Assembly (NCBI GenBank): GCA_963675235.2
Contig: CAXXFU010000002.1
Span: forward strand, 372,001-436,000
Direction of reading: 5' to 3'
Origin: JAHJQZ01 sp963675235
GTDB lineage: Bacteria > Pseudomonadota > Alphaproteobacteria > Rhizobiales > Devosiaceae
DNA: 64,000 nt
Positions 7,012-14,251 of the stretch are shown in pieces; the first letter of the stretch is position 1; each line of letters starts with the position of its first letter. The notes beneath the pieces are model-generated. The model made no database searches and was not told where the DNA came from. It saw only the letters and a list, made by a program, of their open reading frames with translations. The position numbers and the translations under genes were made by a program.

Positions 7012-7950
7012 ATGACTTTCGCTGCCGTTTCCTTTTCTGACAACCAGGTCGTTGCCGCCATGGTGGCCGCCGGCTGGTCCGATGCCGAGATCGGGGCGGC
7101 CATGCGCGCGGCCGTGCTGGCGCGGCAGCGGCAGGGGGCGACCGTCTCACCTGTCGCGCCTGCGGGTCACCGTGAAAATGAGACGGTTGCGCCGTCACAG
7201 GCCGACGATGAGACCGTGCCTTATGTGCCGGTGCGGCCGCTGGCCGTGGGGCGGGCCGGAATGCACGCCGACAGGCGGCTGAGCCGCGGGGCGCAGCGCG
7301 TCGGGGCGGTTCTGTTCGATCTTTATGACCGGAAATTAGGGCTTTGCAGCGTCGGGACCGAGCGTTTGGCCGCGCGGGCGGGGCTGAGCCGGGCGACCGT
7401 GTTTCGGGCGCTGAAGGCGCTGGAAATGGCCGGGCGCATCGTGCGCTTGCCCTATGGCGGCATCGGCCACGCCAATGCCTACCGTCTCATTCTGGACGGC
7501 GAAAATGAGACGGTAGGCCGCGACCGTCGCAGCGATGAGACCCATTCCCAGAGTAATATATACAAACATCCTGCCACTGGAGAGAGTGGAGGCGCGACGG
7601 TGGCGCCGAAACGGCGGCGGGCAAGGCCCGTCGATCACCGGCAGGGCTCGTTGCTGTTGCCCGTGGCCGGCGGCAGGGCGCCGCGTGTGCTGGTGCCGGC
7701 GGTGCTGATGCGGCGGGTCGGCTTTGACGATCTGGCGGCGCGCAAGGCCACGGAACGGCTGTTTGCCGCCTATGACGCGGTGATGAAGGGCAGGGCGGAA
7801 AGCGCCTGTCGCGGCATCAGTCCGGAGCGGCAACCGGAGTGGTTTGCCGCCTGGGACGATGGCGTTGCCGCCGAACGCCACAAGCCGGGAAGCGGCATAG
7901 ATCTATTCATGGCTGAGGCGACCGGGCCGCCGGTCGGCGCCGCGCTGTGA
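7012..7950 (+). CDS. Phage replication initiator-like protein with intragenic iterons
   Basis: A 312-residue protein. Residues about 90-165 form a winged helix: RLSRGAQRVGAVLFDLYD, then TERLAARAGLSRATVFRALK as HTH and RIVRLPYGGIGHANAYRLI as wing, a pattern shared with phage replication O-type proteins. The linker before the domain and the one after it contain repeats of Asn/Asp-Glu-Thr-Val, encoded by the iterated TGAGACGGT DNA motif. The C-terminal 100 residues are helical and basic. As with lambda O, the gene probably contains its own origin. It lies directly before the NusG-like gene at the end of the early operon. Confidence 0.7.
   Translation: MTFAAVSFSDNQVVAAMVAAGWSDAEIGAAMRAAVLARQRQGATVSPVAPAGHRENETVAPSQADDETVPYVPVRPLAVGRAGMHADRRLSRGAQRVGAVLFDLYDRKLGLCSVGTERLAARAGLSRATVFRALKALEMAGRIVRLPYGGIGHANAYRLILDGENETVGRDRRSDETHSQSNIYKHPATGESGGATVAPKRRRARPVDHRQGSLLLPVAGGRAPRVLVPAVLMRRVGFDDLAARKATERLFAAYDAVMKGRAESACRGISPERQPEWFAAWDDGVAAERHKPGSGIDLFMAEATGPPVGAAL
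7141..7569. repeat. Iteron-like TGAGACGGT repeats with AT-rich patch: candidate phage origin
   Basis: The 9-mer TGAGACGGT occurs exactly at 7179-7187 and 7506-7514 on the plus strand and at 7141-7149 and 7481-7489 on the minus strand, with near copies at 7209-7217 (one mismatch) and 7536-7544. The 7481 and 7506 copies form an 11-bp perfect inverted repeat with a 12-bp spacer. About 40 bp downstream, at 7552-7569, lies AGTAATATATACAAACAT, by far the most AT-rich stretch in this part of the prophage. Iterons plus an AT-rich unwinding patch inside an initiator gene is the lambda-type origin layout. Confidence 0.6.
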
Positions 7951-7991
7951 GTGTGACGATTTCCCTTTTTGCAACCTTTGAAAGCCATGCC

Positions 7992-8744
7992 ATGACCCAG
8001 CAGAACCGCCGTCCGCAACCGCCACGCGACCCGTCGATCCGCCAGGTGCGGCGACAGCGCCCGCAACAGGCGCGGCGCGACGATCGTCACGACAGCCGTA
8101 CCGCCAGCCTTCGGCGCTTGCGGATGGCGCGGCGGATCGTCAGGGCGCCGGCGGTGCCCGAGGATTGGCAGGGGTTGGACTGGTATCTGCTGGTGGTGCG
8201 CTCAGGCCATGAGATCGCCACGGCGGCGGCGCTGGCCGATGATGGGCGCATGGGATTTTGTCCGGTCGAAACCGTGCCGGTGCGGGCCAACAGGGCTAGC
8301 CGGCGCAAGCCGGGAACGATTTCGCGGCCGTTCATCGCCGGGCTGTGCCTTGTCGGTTTTGTGCCGGGCGATGCGTGCTGGGGGCGGGTGCTCGGGCCGG
8401 CGCGGGTGCGCGACGAAGCGCTTGCCGACGTGCTTGGCGCGGTGTGTTTCAACAGCGTGCCGCACAGGATCGATCGCGCCGACATGGATTGGCTGATCGC
8501 CCACCACGGCGGCGAGGGAGCGTCACGCTCGGAAGAGGAACGGCAACGGCGCGCGCATTTCCTCGACGGTCTTGTCGGCGGTGTCGTCACCATCATCGAT
8601 GGCATTTTTCGCGGTTATGCCGGGGTGGCCGTGTCGCGTTCGGATGGGGCGTTTTCGGTACGGATCAGCGGCGACGGCGCGATGGCGCGTCTTGTCGAGC
8701 ATCCGGTGCCCGTGCCCGAGGAGTGGATCGGCGAGGCTGTGTAA
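7992..8744 (+). CDS. NusG/RfaH-like antitermination protein, probable late-gene switch
   Basis: After a 50-residue basic, Gln/Arg-rich N-terminus, residues about 60-150 look like a NusG N-terminal domain: DWYLLVVRSGHEIATAAALAD (the W-Y-x2-x-V-R-S-G-x-E opening), a variable middle, then SRPFIAGLCLVGFV and later GAVCFNSVPHRI. The C-terminal 60 residues contain a KOW-like motif, GGVVTIIDGIFRGYAGVAV. NusG paralogues bind the RNA polymerase clamp and make it processive. Its site, last in the early operon and just before a promoter and terminator that lead into the late genes, matches a lambda Q-like role. GTG 7947, overlapping the upstream stop, is an alternative start. Confidence 0.75.
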   Translation: MTQQNRRPQPPRDPSIRQVRRQRPQQARRDDRHDSRTASLRRLRMARRIVRAPAVPEDWQGLDWYLLVVRSGHEIATAAALADDGRMGFCPVETVPVRANRASRRKPGTISRPFIAGLCLVGFVPGDACWGRVLGPARVRDEALADVLGAVCFNSVPHRIDRADMDWLIAHHGGEGASRSEEERQRRAHFLDGLVGGVVTIIDGIFRGYAGVAVSRSDGAFSVRISGDGAMARLVEHPVPVPEEWIGEAV

Positions 8745-8753
8745 GCCGGCAGG

Positions 8754-8783
8754 TTGACAGCAAAGCGATTCGGGCGCAACACT
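8754..8783 (+). promoter_or_regulatory. Putative late promoter (pR'-like)
   Basis: A perfect -35 hexamer TTGACA lies at 8754-8759, ten bases past the NusG-like stop. With an 18-bp spacer the best -10 is AACACT, which keeps the conserved second A and final T but is otherwise poor. Transcription would begin near 8790 and meet the terminator at about 8970, giving an RNA of roughly 180 nt unless antitermination occurs. Confidence 0.45.
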
Positions 8784-8939
8784 TTTGCCGACCCTGACGG
8801 GCGATCCGACGCGAGGTGGGCCAACAGGCCGGGTAACCCTAAGCACTGGACGCGCGGCCCGCCAGCGGACCCGGAACCGCGGTGCGGGGCGATATGGGTG
8901 CCGGGCGGTTTGTGCCCAAAGACATGACGGATCGGCAAG

Positions 8940-8975
8940 GCCTCGGAGCGCGTCAAGCGCCCGGGGCTTTTTATT
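8940..8975 (+). terminator. Intrinsic terminator immediately before the late operon (tR'-like)
   Basis: An arm at 8940-8951 pairs with 8957-8967 over 11 bp with a single bulged A and one G-T pair. The loop is GTCAA and the stem is followed directly by TTTTTATT. The first late gene's ATG starts at 8977, so any late transcript started upstream must read through it. The 8745-8939 stretch before it is otherwise gene-free. Confidence 0.75.
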
Positions 8976-8976
8976 G

Positions 8977-9780
8977 ATGGCAAACGTTGTCGCCTCCGGG
9001 CTGTCGCTGAGTTTCGGGTTGGAGATAGAAGCGGCGCGGCAGGCTTTTCGCGAAATGGACCGCTGGGCCGTGAACTACATCACGGCGGCGGCGCTGACCG
9101 ATGTGGCCGTAGCGGGGCGCAAGGCTGAACAAAAGGCCATGCCATTTTATCTGGACCGGCCGACGGCTTACACACAGCGCGGCGTCCGCTATCGCAAGGC
9201 AGAAGCCAGATGGCTGGAAGCCGAAATCTATCTCAACGATGAGCCGGGCAAGGGAACGGCACAAGTCAAGTATTTGGCGCCGAATGTCAAGGGCGGGCCA
9301 CGCGGAGCCAAGCGGTTCGAGGTGGCCTTGCGCAGGGCCGGTATCATGATGCCAAACGAATTTGCCGTGCCGGCTTCTGGGCAGACAGATGCCAATGGCA
9401 ATCTGCGCGGCGGCGGATCGCGGATCGTGCGCATTCTCAGCCAGATCAAAGCGGCGGAAACGACGGCGGGCTACATGGCCAACGAAACGCGCCGGTCACG
9501 GCAACGCAACGCCAAGCGCAATGTCGAACGATATTTTGTAGCCGACGGATCGACACGGTTGCGGCGGGGGATCTGGGAACGGCGCGGCAAGCGCATCCGT
9601 CCCATCCTGATCTTCGTCGGCCAGCCGATGTACCAGGCGACCTACAAGTTCGGCGAGGCGACGATGCAATACGCGCGCCTGAACTTTGCCCGCCACTGGG
9701 CCCGTCGCTTTGACGCAATGGTCGCATCTGGCCGCATCTACCGCGGCGGCGCGCCAACTCGTGGCCTGTTGGCCGCATAG
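8977..9780 (+). CDS. First late-operon protein, unrecognised (virion protein?)
   Basis: A 267-residue protein with no TM segment and no clear enzymatic motif. Features include a long N-terminal helix (LEIEAARQAFREMDRWAVNY), a central basic/Gly block (YLAPNVKGGPRGAKRFEVAL) and a C-terminal strand-rich part with PILIFVGQPMYQATYKFGE. The general look, an alpha/beta protein with several tyrosines and arginines, suggests a minor virion or tail-completion protein. Its location between the terminator and the terminase genes is unusual for such proteins. The start lies 1 bp after the T-run, so there is no Shine-Dalgarno outside the terminator. Confidence 0.6.
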   Translation: MANVVASGLSLSFGLEIEAARQAFREMDRWAVNYITAAALTDVAVAGRKAEQKAMPFYLDRPTAYTQRGVRYRKAEARWLEAEIYLNDEPGKGTAQVKYLAPNVKGGPRGAKRFEVALRRAGIMMPNEFAVPASGQTDANGNLRGGGSRIVRILSQIKAAETTAGYMANETRRSRQRNAKRNVERYFVADGSTRLRRGIWERRGKRIRPILIFVGQPMYQATYKFGEATMQYARLNFARHWARRFDAMVASGRIYRGGAPTRGLLAA

Positions 9781-9855
9781 GTACTCCCGGCGCCCACCCG
9801 CCCCGCGAGTAATTCGACCCCCGAGTGTTCTCTAGTCTGACCGTATTTTAGGAGC

Positions 9856-9895
9856 CTTAAATCGGTGCTTAAGTGGAGCCTTAAGACGGCTTAAG
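9856..9895. repeat. Phased CTTAA repeats before the small terminase gene (cosB-like)
   Basis: Four CTTAA cores start at 9856, 9868, 9880 and 9890, spaced 12, 12 and 10 bp, each preceded by G or GC, alternating GCCTTAA(G) and GCTTAAG. They end 2 bp before the ATG of the Nu1-like gene. Lambda has three R sites for its small terminase in the same place, upstream of Nu1. The rest of the 9781-9855 gap is GC-rich and could hold the cohesive-end site, which I cannot locate. Confidence 0.5.
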
Positions 9896-9897
9896 TC

Positions 9898-10500
9898 ATG
9901 AGCGAAATGACCAAGTCGGCTTTTGCCGAGCACATTGGCGTGTCGCCGGCGCGCATCAGTCAGATGATCAAGGAAGGGATCATCGGGGCGGACGCGCTTG
10001 TCGGGGAAGGGCGGGCAGCCCGGATCGAGTCCGATCTGGCAAAATCCCAAATTGCCGAACGACGGCATGTCGGACAGGCGCTCGGCAACGGGCTGACGAC
10101 AAGGCTGGGTGCTGAGGGTAGTGCGCAGGCGCCGTTGCCGAACCTTGGCGAACGTCTGCCGACGACGCAGGAACAGATTGCAATCGAGCGGCTGGAACAG
10201 GAGCGCCGCAAGAACCGGCAGGCAGCGATCGACGAAAAGGTCGCCAACGGCAGCCTGATCGCCGTCGAGGATTTCGAGCGCGAGATTGGACGCATCGGCC
10301 AGGATCTGGTGAACGAATTTACCGGGATGATTCCGGACATCGCCAATGCCATTGCCGCCAAATTCGAGGTGCCGCAGCGCGACGTGATGCATGTCGTGCG
10401 TCAGGTGATGACCGACAAGCGTCGCAAGTCTGCCGAAAAGAAGCAGGCCAAGGCCGCACAACTGCCTGAAACGGTTGATGCGACGGTCGATATTGCATGA
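9898..10500 (+). CDS. Terminase small subunit, Nu1-like
   Basis: The N-terminus is a winged HTH of the Nu1 type (MTKSAFAEHIGVSPARISQMIKEGII, residues 4-29). A Gln-rich linker and a long charged helix (AIERLEQERRKNRQAAIDEKV) follow, then a helical tail ending in a Lys-rich segment (DKRRKSAEKKQAKAA). Small subunits recognise the packaging site and dock the large subunit. It is directly upstream of the GpA-like gene with a 4-bp overlap (ATGA), the lambda order, and directly downstream of the phased CTTAA repeats it may bind. Confidence 0.85.
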   Translation: MSEMTKSAFAEHIGVSPARISQMIKEGIIGADALVGEGRAARIESDLAKSQIAERRHVGQALGNGLTTRLGAEGSAQAPLPNLGERLPTTQEQIAIERLEQERRKNRQAAIDEKVANGSLIAVEDFEREIGRIGQDLVNEFTGMIPDIANAIAAKFEVPQRDVMHVVRQVMTDKRRKSAEKKQAKAAQLPETVDATVDIA

Positions 10501-12443
10501 CAAAACACGTTGTCTGCCTGGCCAACGCCGAACGCATCGCCGACAAGGTTCTGGCCAATATTCTAATGCCGCCTCCGCCAGTCGATTACGTCAGGTGGGC
10601 CGAGGACAATGTCGTGTTTTCGTCGCGGGAAAGCGACTTTGTCGGGCCGTACAACCGCGAGGCCTTCGGATATTTCGACGAGGTGTTGCGGGCGCTGTCG
10701 CCTGACGATCCGTGCCGCGTCGTGACCGTGAAAGGTTCGGCTCAGATCGGCAAGACGGTGCTGTGCAACGTTTTCACCGGCGGTTCGCTCGATATGGATC
10801 CGGGCGACCTGCTTTATGTCCACCCGACTGACGACAATGCGGCGCGCTGGTCGAAAACCAAACTGTCGCCGTTTATCAAGAACACGACAGCGCTCGCCCG
10901 TATCTTTTCGTCAAAGGCGAGGGATGGTGGTGATTCCATCCACTACAAGGAACGCCGCGACGGCCGCGGCGCCTTGCTGATCTCGGGCGCCAACTCGCCG
11001 GCGTCGCTGTCGATGGTATCCATGCAGCGCCAGGTGCAGGACGACCTGGCAAAATGGGAACTGAACAATGCCGGCGATCCGGAGTCGCAGGCGGACAGTC
11101 GCAGTTTTGGCAAGGAATTCGCCAAGATATTCAAGGTCTCGACGCCGATGATCGAGCCCGGCTGTCGCATTACCAAAAACTACAATGCCGGCAGCCAGGA
11201 GCAGCTTTATCTGCCATGTCCACATTGCGGTCATATGCAGACGCTCGAATGGGAAAACTTCCTTGCCACACTCGATGATGATCATCCGGAAAAAGCGTGC
11301 TTTTCCTGCGTCGAATGCGGCGGGCTGATCGAACAGCATCACCGATGGGAGATGCGGAAAAAGGCCGAATGGCGCGCCAACAATCCAAAGGCCAAACGCT
11401 ATCACCGCTCGTTTGACATCTGGTCCGCCTATTCGGAACTGCAGAGTTTCGAGCGCATTGCACGACGCTGGATCGAGGCAAAAGGTGATCCGAAAGCCGA
11501 GCAGGTGTTTCTCAATGACGTCATCGGCCGTGCGTACAAGACGACCGGCGAAGCGCCACCTTGGGAACCGCTGCGAGATCGCGCGGCAAAATCGGATAGA
11601 GCCATAGGCGTTGTGCCAGCGGGACATCCTATCCTTGTGTGTGGCGTGGATTGCCAGATCGACCGCGTCGAGTGGCATCTTGTTGCACGGGCGCCGGACT
11701 ATCATCGGGCTGTTGTGCAGTACGGCGTTATTCCCGGGCATATTTCGTCGGAAGCGGCGCAAAACTCGCTCGATGCCTTGCTGAAACAGACATGGAAAAA
11801 TGCCTACGGGCGCGGCCTGTTGATTGATGTTCTGGCGATTGATGGCAATGCGTGGACGGAGGACGTTTGGGCCTGGGCGAAAAGGCACCCAATTCAGCGG
11901 GTAATCATGGTGCGTGGTATTCCTCAGGAAGGTGCGCCGCTACTTGCCCGCGTCAAAAAGGAATACGGTCGTTCGGGCAAAAAACTGCCCTATTCGCGCA
12001 GGTTCTACAATTTTGCGACGTCTGTCATGAAAATGGGTCTTTACCGCGACCTGCTGAAAAACGATCCGGAGGAGCGTGGATACATCGACCTGCCGCGCGG
12101 ACTTGAGGACGAGTATTTTCGCCAGATCACGGCAGAAAGCCGCAAGCAGGTCAAGAATAAGGCCGGGTTCCTGACCTATCAGTGGATCAAGGATCCGAAC
12201 CAGCCGAACGAAGGGCTCGACACGTTCCTGCAAGCCGAGGCCGCCTGGACCAAGATCGCCGGAGCAACGCGCGAACTGCTCGACCCTGTCTGGGATCAAT
12301 TGATCAAGGAACGCGATTGCCCGCCGGAGGAAGCGCAGCTCGACCTCGAGGACATGATCGTTCCGACGCCACCGTCTCAAATCATCACTTCACAGACGCA
12401 GCGACAACCGCCGCGCCGCCGTCGCCGCATGAGGATCAACTGA
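10497..12443 (+). CDS. Terminase large subunit, GpA family
   Basis: A 648-residue protein with the lambda GpA architecture. The ATPase half has a Walker A-like VKGSAQIGKTVLCN near residue 80 and a QDDLAKWE block in the Walker B region. A Cys-rich zinc ribbon-like segment (PCPHCGHMQ and CVECGGLIE, residues about 240-285) follows. The nuclease half begins at VCGVDCQIDRVEWHLV near residue 380 and includes DVLAIDGNAWTEDVWAW. It cuts concatemers at cos and drives packaging. The protein appears intact. It overlaps the small subunit by 4 bp and the next gene by 1 bp. Confidence 0.93.
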   Translation: MTKHVVCLANAERIADKVLANILMPPPPVDYVRWAEDNVVFSSRESDFVGPYNREAFGYFDEVLRALSPDDPCRVVTVKGSAQIGKTVLCNVFTGGSLDMDPGDLLYVHPTDDNAARWSKTKLSPFIKNTTALARIFSSKARDGGDSIHYKERRDGRGALLISGANSPASLSMVSMQRQVQDDLAKWELNNAGDPESQADSRSFGKEFAKIFKVSTPMIEPGCRITKNYNAGSQEQLYLPCPHCGHMQTLEWENFLATLDDDHPEKACFSCVECGGLIEQHHRWEMRKKAEWRANNPKAKRYHRSFDIWSAYSELQSFERIARRWIEAKGDPKAEQVFLNDVIGRAYKTTGEAPPWEPLRDRAAKSDRAIGVVPAGHPILVCGVDCQIDRVEWHLVARAPDYHRAVVQYGVIPGHISSEAAQNSLDALLKQTWKNAYGRGLLIDVLAIDGNAWTEDVWAWAKRHPIQRVIMVRGIPQEGAPLLARVKKEYGRSGKKLPYSRRFYNFATSVMKMGLYRDLLKNDPEERGYIDLPRGLEDEYFRQITAESRKQVKNKAGFLTYQWIKDPNQPNEGLDTFLQAEAAWTKIAGATRELLDPVWDQLIKERDCPPEEAQLDLEDMIVPTPPSQIITSQTQRQPPRRRRRMRIN

Positions 12444-12679
12444 TGGCAGTCATCTCGCTCGCCGTCGCCGAAGCGCGGCTGCAGACTTATATCGACGCCG
12501 AAGAGGCCATTCTCGTGCGCGGCCAAAACTACACAATCGAGATGGGCGATAGCCGGCGTGTGCTGACGCGTGGCGATCTGGCCGAAATTCGGCGTGGCAT
12601 CGACTACTGGACCAACAAGGTGGCGCAGCTCAAGCGCAGCGCCGCCCGCACTTCGCGCACACGGTACATCGTCAACTGA
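12443..12679 (+). CDS. Small head-tail joining-type protein (gpW/DUF6148-like)
   Basis: A 78-residue, mostly helical protein: AEARLQTYIDAEEAILVRGQ, then a short hairpin (YTIEMGDSRRVLTRGDLAEI) and a long helix with IDYWTNKVAQLKRS. This pattern and the position between large terminase and portal match the DUF6148/gpW class, which in lambda stabilises the filled head. The ATG overlaps the terminase stop (TGATG). Confidence 0.75.
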   Translation: MAVISLAVAEARLQTYIDAEEAILVRGQNYTIEMGDSRRVLTRGDLAEIRRGIDYWTNKVAQLKRSAARTSRTRYIVN

Positions 12680-12681
12680 TC

Positions 12682-14247
12682 ATGGCAGTTCAACGCTCGT
12701 CTTTTCGCGGTCGCCTGGCGCTCGGTCTCAGTGGCGCCGCAAAAACAATTAGCCATGCGGCAATGGCGCTCGGTGGTGTTTCGTCGTCAGGCGGGTACAC
12801 TTCGGCGCGTCGCAGCAGCCGGCATTCGCGCAACTGGCGCCCGGGTGAGGGCAGCGCCGCTGCCGATATCCTGCCGGATCTGGCAGAGCTTCGTGGCCGG
12901 TCGCGCGATCTCGACCGCAACAATCCGCTGGCGCGCGGCGGCATCACGACAAAGGTGCGCGGCGTGGTCGGTGAAGGGCTCAAGCTGCGCAGTGTCCTCG
13001 ACCAGAAAATCCTTGGGCTGACGCCGGAACAGGCAATCGAAAAGCAGTACCAGATCGAGCGCGAGTGGGCGATTTTCGAGGCCGAGTGCGACTTTGTTGG
13101 CCTGTCTCATTTTCGCGACATGCAACGGATCATCTACCGTTCGGCGCGCGTCTCCGGTGATATCGGCATTGCCCGCCGCTACAGGAAACTGCCGTGGCAG
13201 GTTTACGGCACCAAACTCGTGCTGATCGAGGCCGATCGCATCAGCAATCCGAACCGCGGCGCCGACAGCGAGAAAATGCAGGCTGGCGTGGAACTGGATG
13301 CGAGCGGCCGGGCGGTTGCAGTGCACGTTTCGAACAAGCACCCCGGAGATCGCGCCTACAAGGCTTTGAAATGGTCGCGCATTCCCTTGACCGGAACAAT
13401 GAGCGGCATGCGGCAGTTCATCCTTGCCGTCGATGTCGAGCGACCTGGACAAGTGCGTGGCGTGCCGATCATGGCGCCGGTCGAGGAGGCGCTGAAAAAG
13501 CTCGGCGATTATCACGATGCCGAGTTAAAAGCCGCGATCAACGACGCCTATCTATTCGCGACCGAAGAATTGCCAACAGAAGTCGACGAGGAAGGTAATC
13601 CGATTGTCGTGCGCGCCGATGGCGAAACCGACGATGCCGGCGAACTTACCATCGAAGATCTGACGATCACGACGCTTGCGAACGGCGCCAAGCTAAATGT
13701 GAAAAAACCGGAGCGGCCGAACACGGCCTTCGACGGCTTTGTCATGGCGTTCTGCCGCTACGTCGGTGCGGCGCTCGATCTACCTTACGAAGTGCTGGTG
13801 CAGCAGTTTGGCCAGTCGTTCTCGGCCTCGCGTGGCGCGCTCGAAATCGCGTTCAAAGGCTTTCTCGTCGATCGGGCATGGCTGATCCGCACTGTCATTG
13901 AGCATGTGCGCGAATGGCAGTTTACCGAGATGGTCGCTTCCGGGCGGTTTGACGCGCCTGGCTTCTTCACCGATCCGATCAAGCGGCAGGCCTGGCTCGA
14001 CTGCGAATGGATCGGGCCGACGCGCATCCAGATCGATCCTGGCAAGGAAGCCAAAGCAGACGAAACCGACATCAACATGGGCGTGAAAACACGTCAGCAG
14101 GTGATGACGGAGCGTACTGGCGGCGATTTCGACACCAAGTCGGCGCAGTGGCTAAGCGAGCAAAAAGCGCTTGGCCAAGCGTCCGCTTCTCAATCGGTGG
14201 CACAAAACACCGATACCCAGCCGCAGAACGGCAACAGCGAGAACTGA
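12682..14247 (+). CDS. Portal protein, lambda family
   Basis: A 521-residue protein beginning with a Ser/Ala/Gly-rich segment and the core LRGRSRDLDRNNPLARGGI, characteristic of lambda-type portals, followed by GVVGEGLKL. Later blocks include ISNPNRGADSEKM, a MSGMRQFILAVDVERPGQ(V)RG strand and the FSASRGALEIAFKGF helix near residue 370. The tail is polar and Gln/Asn-rich. It forms the dodecameric ring at the head vertex through which DNA passes. Its length is normal for the family and its order (terminase, gpW-like, portal, protease) is that of lambda. Confidence 0.92.
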   Translation: MAVQRSSFRGRLALGLSGAAKTISHAAMALGGVSSSGGYTSARRSSRHSRNWRPGEGSAAADILPDLAELRGRSRDLDRNNPLARGGITTKVRGVVGEGLKLRSVLDQKILGLTPEQAIEKQYQIEREWAIFEAECDFVGLSHFRDMQRIIYRSARVSGDIGIARRYRKLPWQVYGTKLVLIEADRISNPNRGADSEKMQAGVELDASGRAVAVHVSNKHPGDRAYKALKWSRIPLTGTMSGMRQFILAVDVERPGQVRGVPIMAPVEEALKKLGDYHDAELKAAINDAYLFATEELPTEVDEEGNPIVVRADGETDDAGELTIEDLTITTLANGAKLNVKKPERPNTAFDGFVMAFCRYVGAALDLPYEVLVQQFGQSFSASRGALEIAFKGFLVDRAWLIRTVIEHVREWQFTEMVASGRFDAPGFFTDPIKRQAWLDCEWIGPTRIQIDPGKEAKADETDINMGVKTRQQVMTERTGGDFDTKSAQWLSEQKALGQASASQSVAQNTDTQPQNGNSEN

Positions 14248-14251
14248 TTTC

